DNA from: Rossellomorea aquimaris
Lineage (GTDB): Bacteria; Bacillota; Bacilli; Bacillales; Bacillaceae_B
Assembly (NCBI RefSeq): GCF_020172085.1
Contig: NZ_JAIVAT010000006.1
Location: 1 to 64,000, forward strand
DNA length: 64,000 nt
Direction: 5' to 3'
Position 1 is the stretch's first letter; each line of letters starts with the position of its first letter. The position numbers were made by a program, and so were the translations under genes. This document shows, one piece after another, positions 1-8,159 of this stretch. Below the pieces are notes generated by a model. It did no database searches. It was given only the letters and a program-made list of their open reading frames with translations, and was not told the origin of the DNA.

Positions 1-83
1 GCCGATATAATCTGGATTTCGCCGTTAAAATAAAAAAATCGCCGATAACTGCTCATTCATTACCTCATTGATCCTCTACCCAT

Positions 84-116
84 AAAAAACAGCCTGAAGC
101 CCCTGGGCTCCAAGCT
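84..116 (-). terminator. Rho-independent terminator after iadA
   Basis: On the minus strand the arms AGCTTGGAGCCC and GGCTTCAGGCT form an imperfect hairpin that is followed by TTTTTT. It lies just past the stop codon of the isoaspartyl dipeptidase gene and ends the yfcC-iadA transcript. Confidence 0.75.
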
Positions 117-133
117 ATCCTTTCAACAAATTT

Positions 134-1306
134 CTATTCAAACGTCCCCTTCACGACGGCCTCCCCGTTCTCCACCATCAACTGCCCTTTCGCAAACACA
201 GAATTCACTTCAAGTGTGTGTTTTTCCAATAACACGATATCAGCGTCCTTTTCCACCCCGATCTCACCTTTTTGCTTTAATTTCAGGATTTTTGCGGGAT
301 TTGAGGTAATCACCTTTATCGCTACTTCCAACGGAATTCCTTCTTCTTGAACAGCATCTTTCACTTCACTGTAGAGACTTGATACCTGCCCGATTTGCAA
401 CCCGATCAGCTCTCCTTCAGAATCAAAGTTCGGGAGGCTCGCTTGTCCATCGGAAGTAAAGGTGATTTGTTCCACTGGTACATTTGCATCCAGCATACGC
501 TTAAGCGCTCGACTGCACTTTACTTCGCCGTCCTCCAGGAACTGAGGGATGGTACTGGTGGTAAAATCAACATACCCACCTCTCAGTGCAAATCTGATCC
601 CCGCTTCAAAGAGATGAGAGTTCCGGTTAATATGTGTTGGATAAAACTGTTTTATTGGTATGTCCGTTGTTTCTACGATTTCTTCCAGGAGCCTCAAATG
701 ATCATAACTATCTCCCACATGGACATTGACAATTCCAGCTTTACTGGACAACATTCCTCCAATTCTCGCAGCGGATGCAATCTTTGCTAATTCGTTGACC
801 GTCGGTTGGGAAGAGCGATGATCCGCAATCGCCACTTCACCAACACCAATGATTCTATCTACTAGCATAAGATCATCTTCAATTTTACCAGTGAGCGTTT
901 TGAGAGGTACCTGATAAGAGCCGGTTTGCGTATAGCAGGTGATTCCCTCTTCTTCAAGACCCCTCGCCTTCGCTATTAGACTAGCCATCGTTCGTGTCGT
1001 TCCATCTGTCCCAATGACTCCGACAAGTGTAGTGATACCTGCAAGAGTAGCTTGAGTCAGCTGGATTTCCGGAGTTCTTGTACGAAAACTTCCCTCTCCA
1101 CCTCCACCCATGATATGCACATGTGAGTCAATGAATCCCGGCACAACATATTTCCCTGTTGCATCGACGACTTTTATATCCACAAAATGAGCTGGAAGCT
1201 CAATACGATCTTCAATGAACCCAACTCTATTTCCTACCAGGAGGATATCTTTTTTCCCTAAATATGCTGGAGCATAAACTTCCCCGTTTTGAATTAATGT
1301 AAGCAT
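134..1306 (-). CDS. iadA: Isoaspartyl dipeptidase (beta-aspartyl-peptidase)
   Basis: Amidohydrolase-superfamily metallopeptidase of about 390 residues that cleaves dipeptides with an N-terminal iso-aspartyl (beta-Asp) residue, products of damaged-protein turnover. Visible motifs are the first-strand metal ligands SHVHIMGGGGEG (His62, His64, Glu71), later metal-ligand segments NVHVG and PTHINR, and the catalytic-Asp segment TSDGQAS. The start is the ATG at 1306, eight bases after an AAAGGAG site; the frame extends six codons further upstream, but that start would overlap the ribosome site. It is the second gene of an operon with the YfcC-type carrier, 64 bases downstream, which suggests uptake and hydrolysis of isoaspartyl dipeptides. 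Regulation is probably by the sigma-54 promoter ahead of the carrier. Family assignment is secure; substrate range is inferred. Confidence 0.9.
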   Translation of the reverse strand: MLTLIQNGEVYAPAYLGKKDILLVGNRVGFIEDRIELPAHFVDIKVVDATGKYVVPGFIDSHVHIMGGGGEGSFRTRTPEIQLTQATLAGITTLVGVIGTDGTTRTMASLIAKARGLEEEGITCYTQTGSYQVPLKTLTGKIEDDLMLVDRIIGVGEVAIADHRSSQPTVNELAKIASAARIGGMLSSKAGIVNVHVGDSYDHLRLLEEIVETTDIPIKQFYPTHINRNSHLFEAGIRFALRGGYVDFTTSTIPQFLEDGEVKCSRALKRMLDANVPVEQITFTSDGQASLPNFDSEGELIGLQIGQVSSLYSEVKDAVQEEGIPLEVAIKVITSNPAKILKLKQKGEIGVEKDADIVLLEKHTLEVNSVFAKGQLMVENGEAVVKGTFE

Positions 1307-1370
1307 GATGTGTGCTCCTTTCACTGCGTATAAATGATCGCACCAGGTAAGGACCAGGTGCGATTAATAA

Positions 1371-2873
1371 TTAAAATCCAATGAGCGTTGCCGTTATGAC
1401 AAAGATGGATGATAGAACAAATAGGATGAGCATAAATTTAATGATGAATTTTGCCCACACACCCCAATCGACTCGTGCTGCGCCCAAAGTGCCCATTAAG
1501 GCGGCAGATGTCGGAACTAGAATATTCGTTAAACCATCTCCCAATTGGAAAGCCAGTACCGCTACCTGGCGGGTGACTCCAGCGATATCTGAAAGTGGTG
1601 CCATTAACGGCATCGTCAGTGCTGCCTGTCCAGAACCAGACACGACAAAGAAGTTGAATATAGATTGGAATACGTACATGCACCAGGCAGAAATGGCTTC
1701 CGGAAAGTCCCCGACCACTTGTCCCGCCCCGTATAATACAGTGTTTAATACAGAAGGGGCATCTGGCGCATCTCCGCCAAGTATGATAACGATCCCTTTC
1801 GCCATCCCGACTACGAGTGCTGCAGGCAATAAATCTTTGGCACCTTCTATGAATCCATTGGCTACATCATCCCAGGACATTCCATTTAATTTAAACAAAA
1901 CACCGATGACTCCCGCAACCAGACCAATCGTAAAGAATTGACTTGCAATCTCAGGAATATAGTAAGCATGCTCCACCACTCCCCAAATGATCCAGGCAAT
2001 TCCGACCGCAACCGTTAAAATGACCAAAGAGTGACCCAACGTGAATTTAGTATCTAAATGTCCCACTTTTCCTTCTTTACGGAAATATTCATCCGTCATG
2101 TAAGAAAGACTGCGTTTAGGATCTTTTCGTATCGCATTAGCATATCTCCAAGTGTAGGTGATCCCTACTAGTGTAAAGATGACCCACATGACGATTCTAA
2201 AGCCTGATCCTGAAAGAACCGGAACTCCTGATACCCCTTGTGCGATTGCCACACCGAATGGATTCATCCAAGATGTTGCAAACCCAATTTGGGTGGCTAC
2301 ATACGTAATCATGATTCCCGTGATAGCATCATAACCGATGGCAATCATGATTGGTATTAAAATCATGGCAAAAGCGATGGCCTCTTCCCCCATTCCAAAA
2401 ACGGCTCCACATAATGAAAATAAGAAGAACATGATGGGAATGATGAGGGATTCTCTTCCCTTGGTTCGATCAATCACCTTCAGAATCCCCTCTTCAATCG
2501 CTCTTGTTTTCATTATGATTCCAAAAGCTCCTCCAATAATGAGGATAAAAGCGACTACCCCCACAGCAGATCCCCATTTATCACCAGACACAAGTCCTTC
2601 AAATACATAATTCAGGAAACCTATCCCTCCTCCTGGTTCAAACAGGCTCGTTCCTTCTCTGATTAAATGACCATCCTCATCCTTTAAATAACTGAAAGAA
2701 TCAGGGTTTAACACCGTTTTCGTCTGTTCCTCCCCGTCCTGCATATACGTGATCTCTTCTGTTGCAAACTGCCCTTTAGGAATGACATACGTTAAGACAG
2801 CAGCGGCCAGTACGACGAAAAACACAATGATAAATGTATGTGGCACTTTCCATGCCTTTTGTTCTTTCTCCAA
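1371..2873 (-). CDS. YfcC-family membrane carrier (DcuC/arginine-ornithine antiporter-like)
   Basis: Integral membrane protein of about 500 residues with roughly 12 hydrophobic segments, beginning VPHTFIIVFFVVLAAAVLTY after a short cytoplasmic tail. It contains the glycine-rich helices and the AFQLGDGLTNILVPTSAALM segment (split here by position near residue 455) typical of the YfcC / C4-dicarboxylate-carrier superfamily. Substrates in the family include amino acids, dicarboxylates and possibly peptides. The chosen start is TTG at 2873, six bases after GGGGGGA; a TTG at 2888 is also open but would overlap the ribosome site. It is the first gene of the operon with iadA, and a sigma-54 promoter lies about 50 bases upstream. 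The neighbour suggests import of isoaspartyl dipeptides or export of products; that is inference. Confidence 0.85.
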   Translation of the reverse strand: MEKEQKAWKVPHTFIIVFFVVLAAAVLTYVIPKGQFATEEITYMQDGEEQTKTVLNPDSFSYLKDEDGHLIREGTSLFEPGGGIGFLNYVFEGLVSGDKWGSAVGVVAFILIIGGAFGIIMKTRAIEEGILKVIDRTKGRESLIIPIMFFLFSLCGAVFGMGEEAIAFAMILIPIMIAIGYDAITGIMITYVATQIGFATSWMNPFGVAIAQGVSGVPVLSGSGFRIVMWVIFTLVGITYTWRYANAIRKDPKRSLSYMTDEYFRKEGKVGHLDTKFTLGHSLVILTVAVGIAWIIWGVVEHAYYIPEIASQFFTIGLVAGVIGVLFKLNGMSWDDVANGFIEGAKDLLPAALVVGMAKGIVIILGGDAPDAPSVLNTVLYGAGQVVGDFPEAISAWCMYVFQSIFNFFVVSGSGQAALTMPLMAPLSDIAGVTRQVAVLAFQLGDGLTNILVPTSAALMGTLGAARVDWGVWAKFIIKFMLILFVLSSIFVITATLIGF

Positions 2874-2919
2874 TTCAAATCCCCCCAATTAGTAAATGAA
2901 TGTACTTCAATTCCTTACT

Positions 2920-2936
2920 TGCAAGTTCTATGCCAA
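2920..2936 (-). promoter_or_regulatory. Sigma-54 (-24/-12) promoter of the yfcC-iadA operon
   Basis: Read on the minus strand the sequence is TTGGCATAGAACTTGCA. This matches the sigma-54 consensus TTGGCAC-N5-TTGCA with the invariant GG and GC exactly ten bases apart. Transcription would start near 2909, giving a leader of about 35 bases before the carrier gene. The divergent gene at 3040 encodes a sigma-54 activator, which makes the assignment strong. Confidence 0.88.
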
Positions 2937-3039
2937 TATACAATTATCTGAAAACACTAACTTCAATCCCATTTAAGGTTGAAAAAGGTTAGAATATAAT
3001 TAACCATAAACCACCCAATAACCATTAGGAGGATTCGAT

Positions 3040-5097
3040 ATGAAACATGAATTAATTCTGTTAGCCGGCACAAAAGAAACAAAGAAAGCCCTTAAAGAAC
3101 AATTACAAGCCGTTTTTGGAGAATTGATCTACATCACTAGCTATGCTTGCGACGAAGGCATCCCCAAATACTTTACAGATTCATTGATCGTATATTCTTC
3201 ATCATTAATCGCCCCTGAAGTACAGGAATATATCGATTTCGATTCCTGTACTATCATCCAAGCTCGCCGGACTGTGAATTATGAATACATTGACCGCATT
3301 TTTGAATTACCTCCAGGAAAGAAGATCCTCTATGTCAACGACTTCATCGAAACAGCTCAAGAAGCCGTTTCTACCTTAAAACGACTTGGGATTGATCACG
3401 TAGAATATGTCCCTTACTCTCCATTAAGAGGGTATCCTGGACACATCGATACTGCCATTTCACCTGGAGAGATGGCAAGCATCCCCTCTTCCATCCCCAA
3501 CAAGATTGATATAGGTGTAAGACTGATCGATTTAAATACAATCATGAATATCATCTCCTACTTCCAATTATCTGAACAATTGACCATTGATATAACCGAT
3601 CGTTATACACGAAAGATTATTGAGCTCAGTCAAAAACTCGGAGCCATCAACAGACACGCGAAAACGTTGAATAAATTTTTAACCAAGGTGGTGGATGGAG
3701 TCAACGACGGAATCCTGGCCTTTCAAGAGGATGGGGAAATCACCGTTTTTAATGAAGTACTCGAAAGAATGTTAGGGATCACAGCAGTCCATGCCAAAGG
3801 AAAAAAATTGAACAGGGTGTTCAAAAACATTGAGTTAAACCATTTCCTGACATCCCATCAGGATGAAGATCAGAAATACTTCACACTCCGTCAGCAAAAC
3901 GTGATGGTTTACCGTTTCAGATTAGAGGCCGAAAGAGTCATAGTGGCTACATTTAAAGATATGGAAGAAACCCTCGAAATGGAAAAAGTCAGAAAACGCG
4001 AACTTCAGCGCAGGGGATATATTGCCAAGTATACCTTTGACAGCATATTGGGAAACAGTCGACATATCATTGAGACCAAATCGATTGCAGGAAAACTAGC
4101 ACAGAGTGAGCTCCCTATCTTGATCTACGGAGAGACAGGCACAGGAAAAGAATTGTTTTCAAGTGCCATACACAATGTTTCCTCCCGCAAACACAACCCT
4201 TATCTGGCCGTTAACTGCAGTGCATTACCAGAGGATCTATTAGAAAGCGAATTATTCGGTTATGAGGATGGTGCCTTTACAGGGGCCAAAAAAGGCGGTA
4301 AGACGGGATTATTTGAACAAGCCGACGGCGGCACACTGTTCCTCGATGAAATCGGGGATATCAGTCTGAAGCTGCAGGCCAGACTGTTAAGGGTTCTGCA
4401 GGAAATGGAAATAAGAAGGATTGGAGGAAACAAAAACATTCCGGTGGATGTCAGGATCATCGCAGCCACAAATAAGGATCTTCAAGCTTTAATAAGAAAA
4501 GGTACGTTCCGCGAAGACCTTTACCATCGATTGAAAGTCTTATCCCTACAACTTCCAAGCTTACGGGAAAGACGTACGGATATCCCACTCCTGATTGAAA
4601 ACTTCTTTCTAACGGAACAAAGCAACATTACAACCATTGACGATTCCGTCCTGGAAGCCATGACGAAAGCTCCGTGGAGTGGAAATATACGAGAGCTAAA
4701 GAATACTCTCCTGTATATGATGACCGTTGCAGAAAACAACCGATTAACCATTAATGAGCTACCGGTAAATGATCATAATTTCGCTGAAAAAGAGCAAACT
4801 ATTAGTAACCATTCTCTTCCGGAAATCACAATGTCTAAATCCGAGGAATATATCAATATCCTCTCAGTACTAGTGACGCTCTATGAAAATGGACAGAGGG
4901 CCAGCCGTCAGAAACTTCACTCATCGCTCGGACAAAGCTCAACACCTTTATCTGTCCAACAAATCAGGACACGACTGAAAGAGCTCCAGGAGTTGGGATA
5001 TATCCACATTCAAAGAGGAAGAATCGGTACAGAAATAACACCTGCAGGAGTAAAGTGGTACAAGAATCAGAAGGAGAATGTTTTAACAATTAGATGA
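3040..5097 (+). CDS. Sigma-54-dependent transcriptional activator with PAS domain
   Basis: Enhancer-binding protein of 685 residues. Residues 1-190 are a sensor region I do not recognise, possibly distantly like PrpR N-terminal domains. Residues 210-310 look like a PAS domain (VNDGILAFQEDGEITVFNEV). The AAA+ domain spans 335-565 with Walker A GETGTGKE (364-371), the sigma-54 contact loop GAFTGA (411-416), Walker B GTLFLDE (431-437) and an arginine-finger region near 490. The C-terminus (about 600-685) is a winged-helix-like module instead of the usual Fis-type helix-turn-helix, which is unusual. Start ATG follows TTAGGAGGA. It is transcribed divergently from yfcC-iadA and is the obvious activator of their sigma-54 promoter; the inducing ligand, perhaps an isoaspartyl compound, is inference. 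Confidence 0.9.
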   Translation: MKHELILLAGTKETKKALKEQLQAVFGELIYITSYACDEGIPKYFTDSLIVYSSSLIAPEVQEYIDFDSCTIIQARRTVNYEYIDRIFELPPGKKILYVNDFIETAQEAVSTLKRLGIDHVEYVPYSPLRGYPGHIDTAISPGEMASIPSSIPNKIDIGVRLIDLNTIMNIISYFQLSEQLTIDITDRYTRKIIELSQKLGAINRHAKTLNKFLTKVVDGVNDGILAFQEDGEITVFNEVLERMLGITAVHAKGKKLNRVFKNIELNHFLTSHQDEDQKYFTLRQQNVMVYRFRLEAERVIVATFKDMEETLEMEKVRKRELQRRGYIAKYTFDSILGNSRHIIETKSIAGKLAQSELPILIYGETGTGKELFSSAIHNVSSRKHNPYLAVNCSALPEDLLESELFGYEDGAFTGAKKGGKTGLFEQADGGTLFLDEIGDISLKLQARLLRVLQEMEIRRIGGNKNIPVDVRIIAATNKDLQALIRKGTFREDLYHRLKVLSLQLPSLRERRTDIPLLIENFFLTEQSNITTIDDSVLEAMTKAPWSGNIRELKNTLLYMMTVAENNRLTINELPVNDHNFAEKEQTISNHSLPEITMSKSEEYINILSVLVTLYENGQRASRQKLHSSLGQSSTPLSVQQIRTRLKELQELGYIHIQRGRIGTEITPAGVKWYKNQKENVLTIR

Positions 5098-5169
5098 CGG
5101 GGTATCTTTATTTTAACCGGTTAGAAACAAAGAAGAGTTTTCACGTTACAAAAAGTCGAGGTGATTTAG

Positions 5170-5238
5170 ATGGTACGTACGATATTAATGGTGATTGGTG
5201 CAATTGTTGTGATTGGCTGGATTATCAGCATGCTGTAA
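5170..5238 (+). CDS. Small hydrophobic peptide, 22 residues
   Basis: A short frame starts with ATG at 5170, five bases after GAGGTGAT, and encodes Met-Val-Arg-Thr followed by one transmembrane segment (ILMVIGAIVVIGWIISML). The N-terminal Arg and the apolar helix fit a single-span membrane peptide. It stands alone about 70 bases after the sigma-54 activator and is followed 55 bases later by a strong terminator, so it is a plausible independent or read-through small gene. No function is recognised. The ribosome site, codon pattern and terminator are the support; conservation in related genomes is untested. Confidence 0.5.
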   Translation: MVRTILMVIGAIVVIGWIISML

Positions 5239-5292
5239 AATCCACATTAGCCAAACATATTCCTGCTATTATTTAAGATTTTTTAAAGCACA

Positions 5293-5332
5293 GGAGCAGA
5301 ATGGATCTTCCCCCATTCTGCTCCTTATTTTT
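5293..5332 (+). terminator. Rho-independent terminator
   Basis: Perfect 12-base stem GGAGCAGAATGG / CCATTCTGCTCC with an eight-base loop followed by TTATTTTT. It closes the sigma-54 activator and small-peptide transcript. Confidence 0.9.
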
Positions 5333-5388
5333 CTACACAATATTTAGATTCACCCCATCCCTCACCACTTAAAGAACTTACTGAAAAA

Positions 5389-5413
5389 GATTAAATATTT
5401 TTAAAACGGGTAA
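5389..5413 (+). promoter_or_regulatory. Candidate sigma-B promoter of the universal stress gene
   Basis: GATTAA, 13 bases, then GGGTAA resembles the general-stress sigma-B consensus GTTTAA-N12-14-GGGTAT. It lies 33 bases before the start of the universal stress protein gene. Each box deviates from consensus, so this is a candidate only. Confidence 0.4.
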
Positions 5414-5445
5414 ACAACAAATATCCTAATACAGAGGTGAATGAC

Positions 5446-5970
5446 ATGTATAGACATATCCTATTAGCATATGATGAAACAGATGGAAGTAAAAAGGCAT
5501 TAGATGAAGTGACAAAATTAATGAAAGGTTCCATAGACTCCACCTTGACTGTACTCCATATTTCAGATGAAAAAACAGCGACTGCACCGCGTGACAACTA
5601 TACGCCGACTCATGCGATCGCAGACACGTCACCTGGCTTTGACAATCAATATATGGGGAATCTATCGGTTTCACCAGATAACAAAGTCCATACGTCTGAT
5701 GAGGGACGCCATGAAATCAGGACTCCCTCTTCCACTCATCCATTTTTGGTAAATGCGAAAGAAAAGCTTGCTCCCCATGGAGTAGACGCCAACTATATTC
5801 ATCTATCCGGTTCGGAAGCGAAGCGCATATGTGAATACGCCAAAGAAATACAGGCAGACCTGGTTGTAGTGGGAAACAGCGGAAAATCCGGCATGAAAAA
5901 ATGGGTACTCGGAAGTGTAAGCGAAAAGGTTGCCCATGACTGCGAATCAAGTGTACTGGTCGTAAAATAA
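5446..5970 (+). CDS. Universal stress protein, UspA family
   Basis: A 174-residue cytoplasmic protein of the UspA fold. The N-terminal strand YRHILLAYDETDGSKKAL and the C-terminal nucleotide-loop region VVVGNSGKSGMKKWVLGSVS...SSVLVVK match the ATP-binding type (G-x2-G-x9-GS/T). It is about 30 residues longer than usual because of a polar insertion between roughly residues 42 and 100. The start is the ATG at 5446, six bases after AGAGGTG; a GTG nine bases upstream overlaps the ribosome site. Monocistronic, with a candidate sigma-B promoter in front and a terminator behind, so a general-stress role is likely. Confidence 0.87.
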   Translation: MYRHILLAYDETDGSKKALDEVTKLMKGSIDSTLTVLHISDEKTATAPRDNYTPTHAIADTSPGFDNQYMGNLSVSPDNKVHTSDEGRHEIRTPSSTHPFLVNAKEKLAPHGVDANYIHLSGSEAKRICEYAKEIQADLVVVGNSGKSGMKKWVLGSVSEKVAHDCESSVLVVK

Positions 5971-5982
5971 TCTATTCACCAG

Positions 5983-6015
5983 AAAGGGACGGACCTTTTA
6001 CAGGTCCGTCCCTTT
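5983..6015. terminator. Bidirectional terminator
   Basis: Stem AGGGACGGACCT / AGGTCCGTCCCT with a five-base loop, flanked by AAA and TTT, lies between two convergent genes. Near-identical arms recur at 48916 and 52876. Confidence 0.8.
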
Positions 6016-6024
6016 CTTTGCACT

Positions 6025-6477
6025 CTATCCCACCGTCAATTCATCGAAGCGTTTATGACTGCTCTCTTCATCAAAGCTACTATAGATCCGGTAATCCTCA
6101 GCATCTAATATACGATAATGCTTGCTGAACAAATTTTGTTGAAGGATGTACTCATCCGTTCTCTTAATATCTTTCCACCAAATCTTGCCTCCGAGGGTCT
6201 TTTCCTTTCGATAGTCGATCCCTTCACGCGCAATGGTCTCTATGACTTCAAGAGGTTCTCCTCCAAGACTCGCCATCAGGGTTTCACTGTCCTTGAACAA
6301 CGCACAAATGGCAACGGAAGTAGTCCATCCTGCCATCACTCTCCCCTTCTCGACCTGTACCAGTGTCTTTTTCGATACGCCTATGACAGTAGCCATTTTG
6401 TCTTGTGTATAGCCGGCTTCTGTCCGAATCAGCCTTAATTTTTCGGATATGATTAAGATAATTTCTTCTTTTGTCAT
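6025..6477 (-). CDS. XRE-family helix-turn-helix regulator
   Basis: A 150-residue protein with an N-terminal Cro/CI-type helix-turn-helix at residues 8-60 (RLIRTEAGYTQDKMATVIGV, then KKTLVQVEKGR). The rest, about 90 residues, is charged and aromatic (GGKIWWKDIKR) and is not recognised; it could be a sensory or oligomerisation domain. The start is ATG at 6477, seven bases after GAGGTG; a longer frame begins five codons upstream. The gene is convergent with the stress gene and divergent from the photolyase gene with a 227-base gap, so regulation of the photolyase or of itself is possible but not shown. Confidence 0.8.
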   Translation of the reverse strand: MTKEEIILIISEKLRLIRTEAGYTQDKMATVIGVSKKTLVQVEKGRVMAGWTTSVAICALFKDSETLMASLGGEPLEVIETIAREGIDYRKEKTLGGKIWWKDIKRTDEYILQQNLFSKHYRILDAEDYRIYSSFDEESSHKRFDELTVG

Positions 6478-6704
6478 GGATTCACACCTCATTTGATTAT
6501 AGTGTAATTTTACACCTAACCCAGTCCTTTTTTCAATCTCTATTGAATATTTCTTATGGAGCCCATCGATTTTTGTATCCCTTTGGTAGATTCATTATAC
6601 TTTTAGTTAAACTAAATGCTTTAAACTTAAGCGATAAATCTATCTAAACACTGCATAAATTGCAAATACAATAGGAAATCGCATTTCTTCAAGGAGGAAT
6701 CATA

Positions 6705-8102
6705 ATGAAAAAAACGATCATAGTTCTGATCAGAGAGGATTTGAGAATAGATGATCATCCCGCTCTCTTTGAAGCATCACAGGAAGGAAACGTGATTCCA
6801 CTGTTTATTTTGGATGAGGCTGCCTCGTTCGGTGAAGCGAAGAAATGGTGGCTGCACCGTAATATTGAGACCTTCAAGGACACCCTTCAATCCATTAACG
6901 GCGATCTTTGGCTCGACAAGGGAAAAACAGAGGAAGTCCTTCCAAGGTGGATCGAGAAAACAAATGCTCAGGCTGTTTATTGGAACCGAGCATATCACCC
7001 TGAAGTGTACGATAGGGATCGAAAACTGGCTCATTCATTATCTTCTCAAGGAATTGATGTAAAAACCTTTGAGGGTACACTCCTTTTACCACCATGGAAC
7101 ATAAAAAAAGACGATGACTCCCCTTATAAAGTATACTCGGCTTTTTACAAGTCACTCAGGAAACAAGACATTCCAAAACCACGCCCTCCGGTTAGACAGA
7201 TGAACGTTCCACAACTTAAAGACACTGGGATGAGTCTTAAGGATTTAGGGTTCATGCCATCTGTTCCATGGTATCATGTGATGGAAAGCATATGGGATCC
7301 AGGTGAAGATGCGGCTTTGAAAAGAATGAACGCATTTCTAGAAAAAGGCTTGCACGTTTATTCAGAAGGCAGAGATTACCCAAGTGAGGGACATATCTCC
7401 ACCTTGTCTCCTTATCTAGCTCTCGGGACCATATCTGTCAGAAGGATCTTTCATACACTAGTCGAAATGGACAGCAAACCGATTGAACCTTTCATTAAAC
7501 AGCTGATTTGGAGAGAATTTTCATACACAGTTCTCCTCCATTTCCCAGAATCCCCAGCTCGCCCACTTAACAAAAAGTTCGGTGACTTTAAGTGGCAAAC
7601 AAATGAAGATGATTGGGAAAAATGGACAAAAGGCAAAACCGGCTATCCCATTGTGGATGCAGGGATGAGGGAATTATGGGCAACAGGATTCATGCACAAT
7701 CGAGTGAGGATGATCGTCGCTTCCTTCCTTACCAAGCACCTTCTCATCCCATGGCAAAGAGGGGCAAAGTGGTTCCTTGATACCCTGATTGATGCGGACC
7801 TCGCCAATAACTCTATGGGATGGCAGTGGGTTGCAGGATCAGGCTTTGACTCAGCCCCTTATTTCCGAATTTTCAACCCTACACTACAGAGTGAAAAGTT
7901 TGATAAAGACGGGGCTTATATCCGCATGTGGGTTCCTGAATTAGCAAACCTTCCAAGCCCATATATACACAAACCAACAGACGCCCCCGCTGCTGTGTTG
8001 GAAGAGTGCAAAATCTCAATGGGGAAAGATTATCCTTATCCCGTCGTCGATCACAAAGCAGCACGCAAGCGGGCTCTGGAACGCTACGAGGAGATAAAAT
8101 AG
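6705..8102 (+). CDS. phr: Deoxyribodipyrimidine photolyase (cryptochrome/photolyase family)
   Basis: FAD-dependent, light-driven repair enzyme for cyclobutane pyrimidine dimers, 465 residues, in the class I size range. Residues 1-130 form the antenna-binding alpha/beta domain (LIREDLRIDDHPAL); the helical FAD domain carries QLIWREFSYTVLLHFPE, GYPIVDAGMRELWATGFMHN, RMIVASFLTKHLLIPWQRG and the ADLANNSMGWQWVAGSG segment that contacts FAD and DNA. The start ATG follows AAGGAGG by seven bases. Single gene with its own terminator. Together with splB downstream it gives the cell two separate UV-repair routes, one for growing cells and one for germinating spores. Confidence 0.95.
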   Translation: MKKTIIVLIREDLRIDDHPALFEASQEGNVIPLFILDEAASFGEAKKWWLHRNIETFKDTLQSINGDLWLDKGKTEEVLPRWIEKTNAQAVYWNRAYHPEVYDRDRKLAHSLSSQGIDVKTFEGTLLLPPWNIKKDDDSPYKVYSAFYKSLRKQDIPKPRPPVRQMNVPQLKDTGMSLKDLGFMPSVPWYHVMESIWDPGEDAALKRMNAFLEKGLHVYSEGRDYPSEGHISTLSPYLALGTISVRRIFHTLVEMDSKPIEPFIKQLIWREFSYTVLLHFPESPARPLNKKFGDFKWQTNEDDWEKWTKGKTGYPIVDAGMRELWATGFMHNRVRMIVASFLTKHLLIPWQRGAKWFLDTLIDADLANNSMGWQWVAGSGFDSAPYFRIFNPTLQSEKFDKDGAYIRMWVPELANLPSPYIHKPTDAPAAVLEECKISMGKDYPYPVVDHKAARKRALERYEEIK

Positions 8103-8117
8103 CTCTTGACTGCAACA

Positions 8118-8147
8118 AAAAGGACCCAATCAATGATTGGGTCCTTT
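8118..8147. terminator. Bidirectional terminator
   Basis: Stem AAAGGACCCAATCA / TGATTGGGTCCTTT with a one-base centre (so a few central pairs open as loop) between convergent phr and putP. The better T-tract (TTTTTGTT) is on the minus strand, after putP. Confidence 0.8.
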
Positions 8148-8159
8148 CAAGTTCTGTCT

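Noticed and set aside
1-50. Three short copies of CGCCG(A/T)TA at the left window edge.
   Set aside because: Too short and cut by the window edge to judge.
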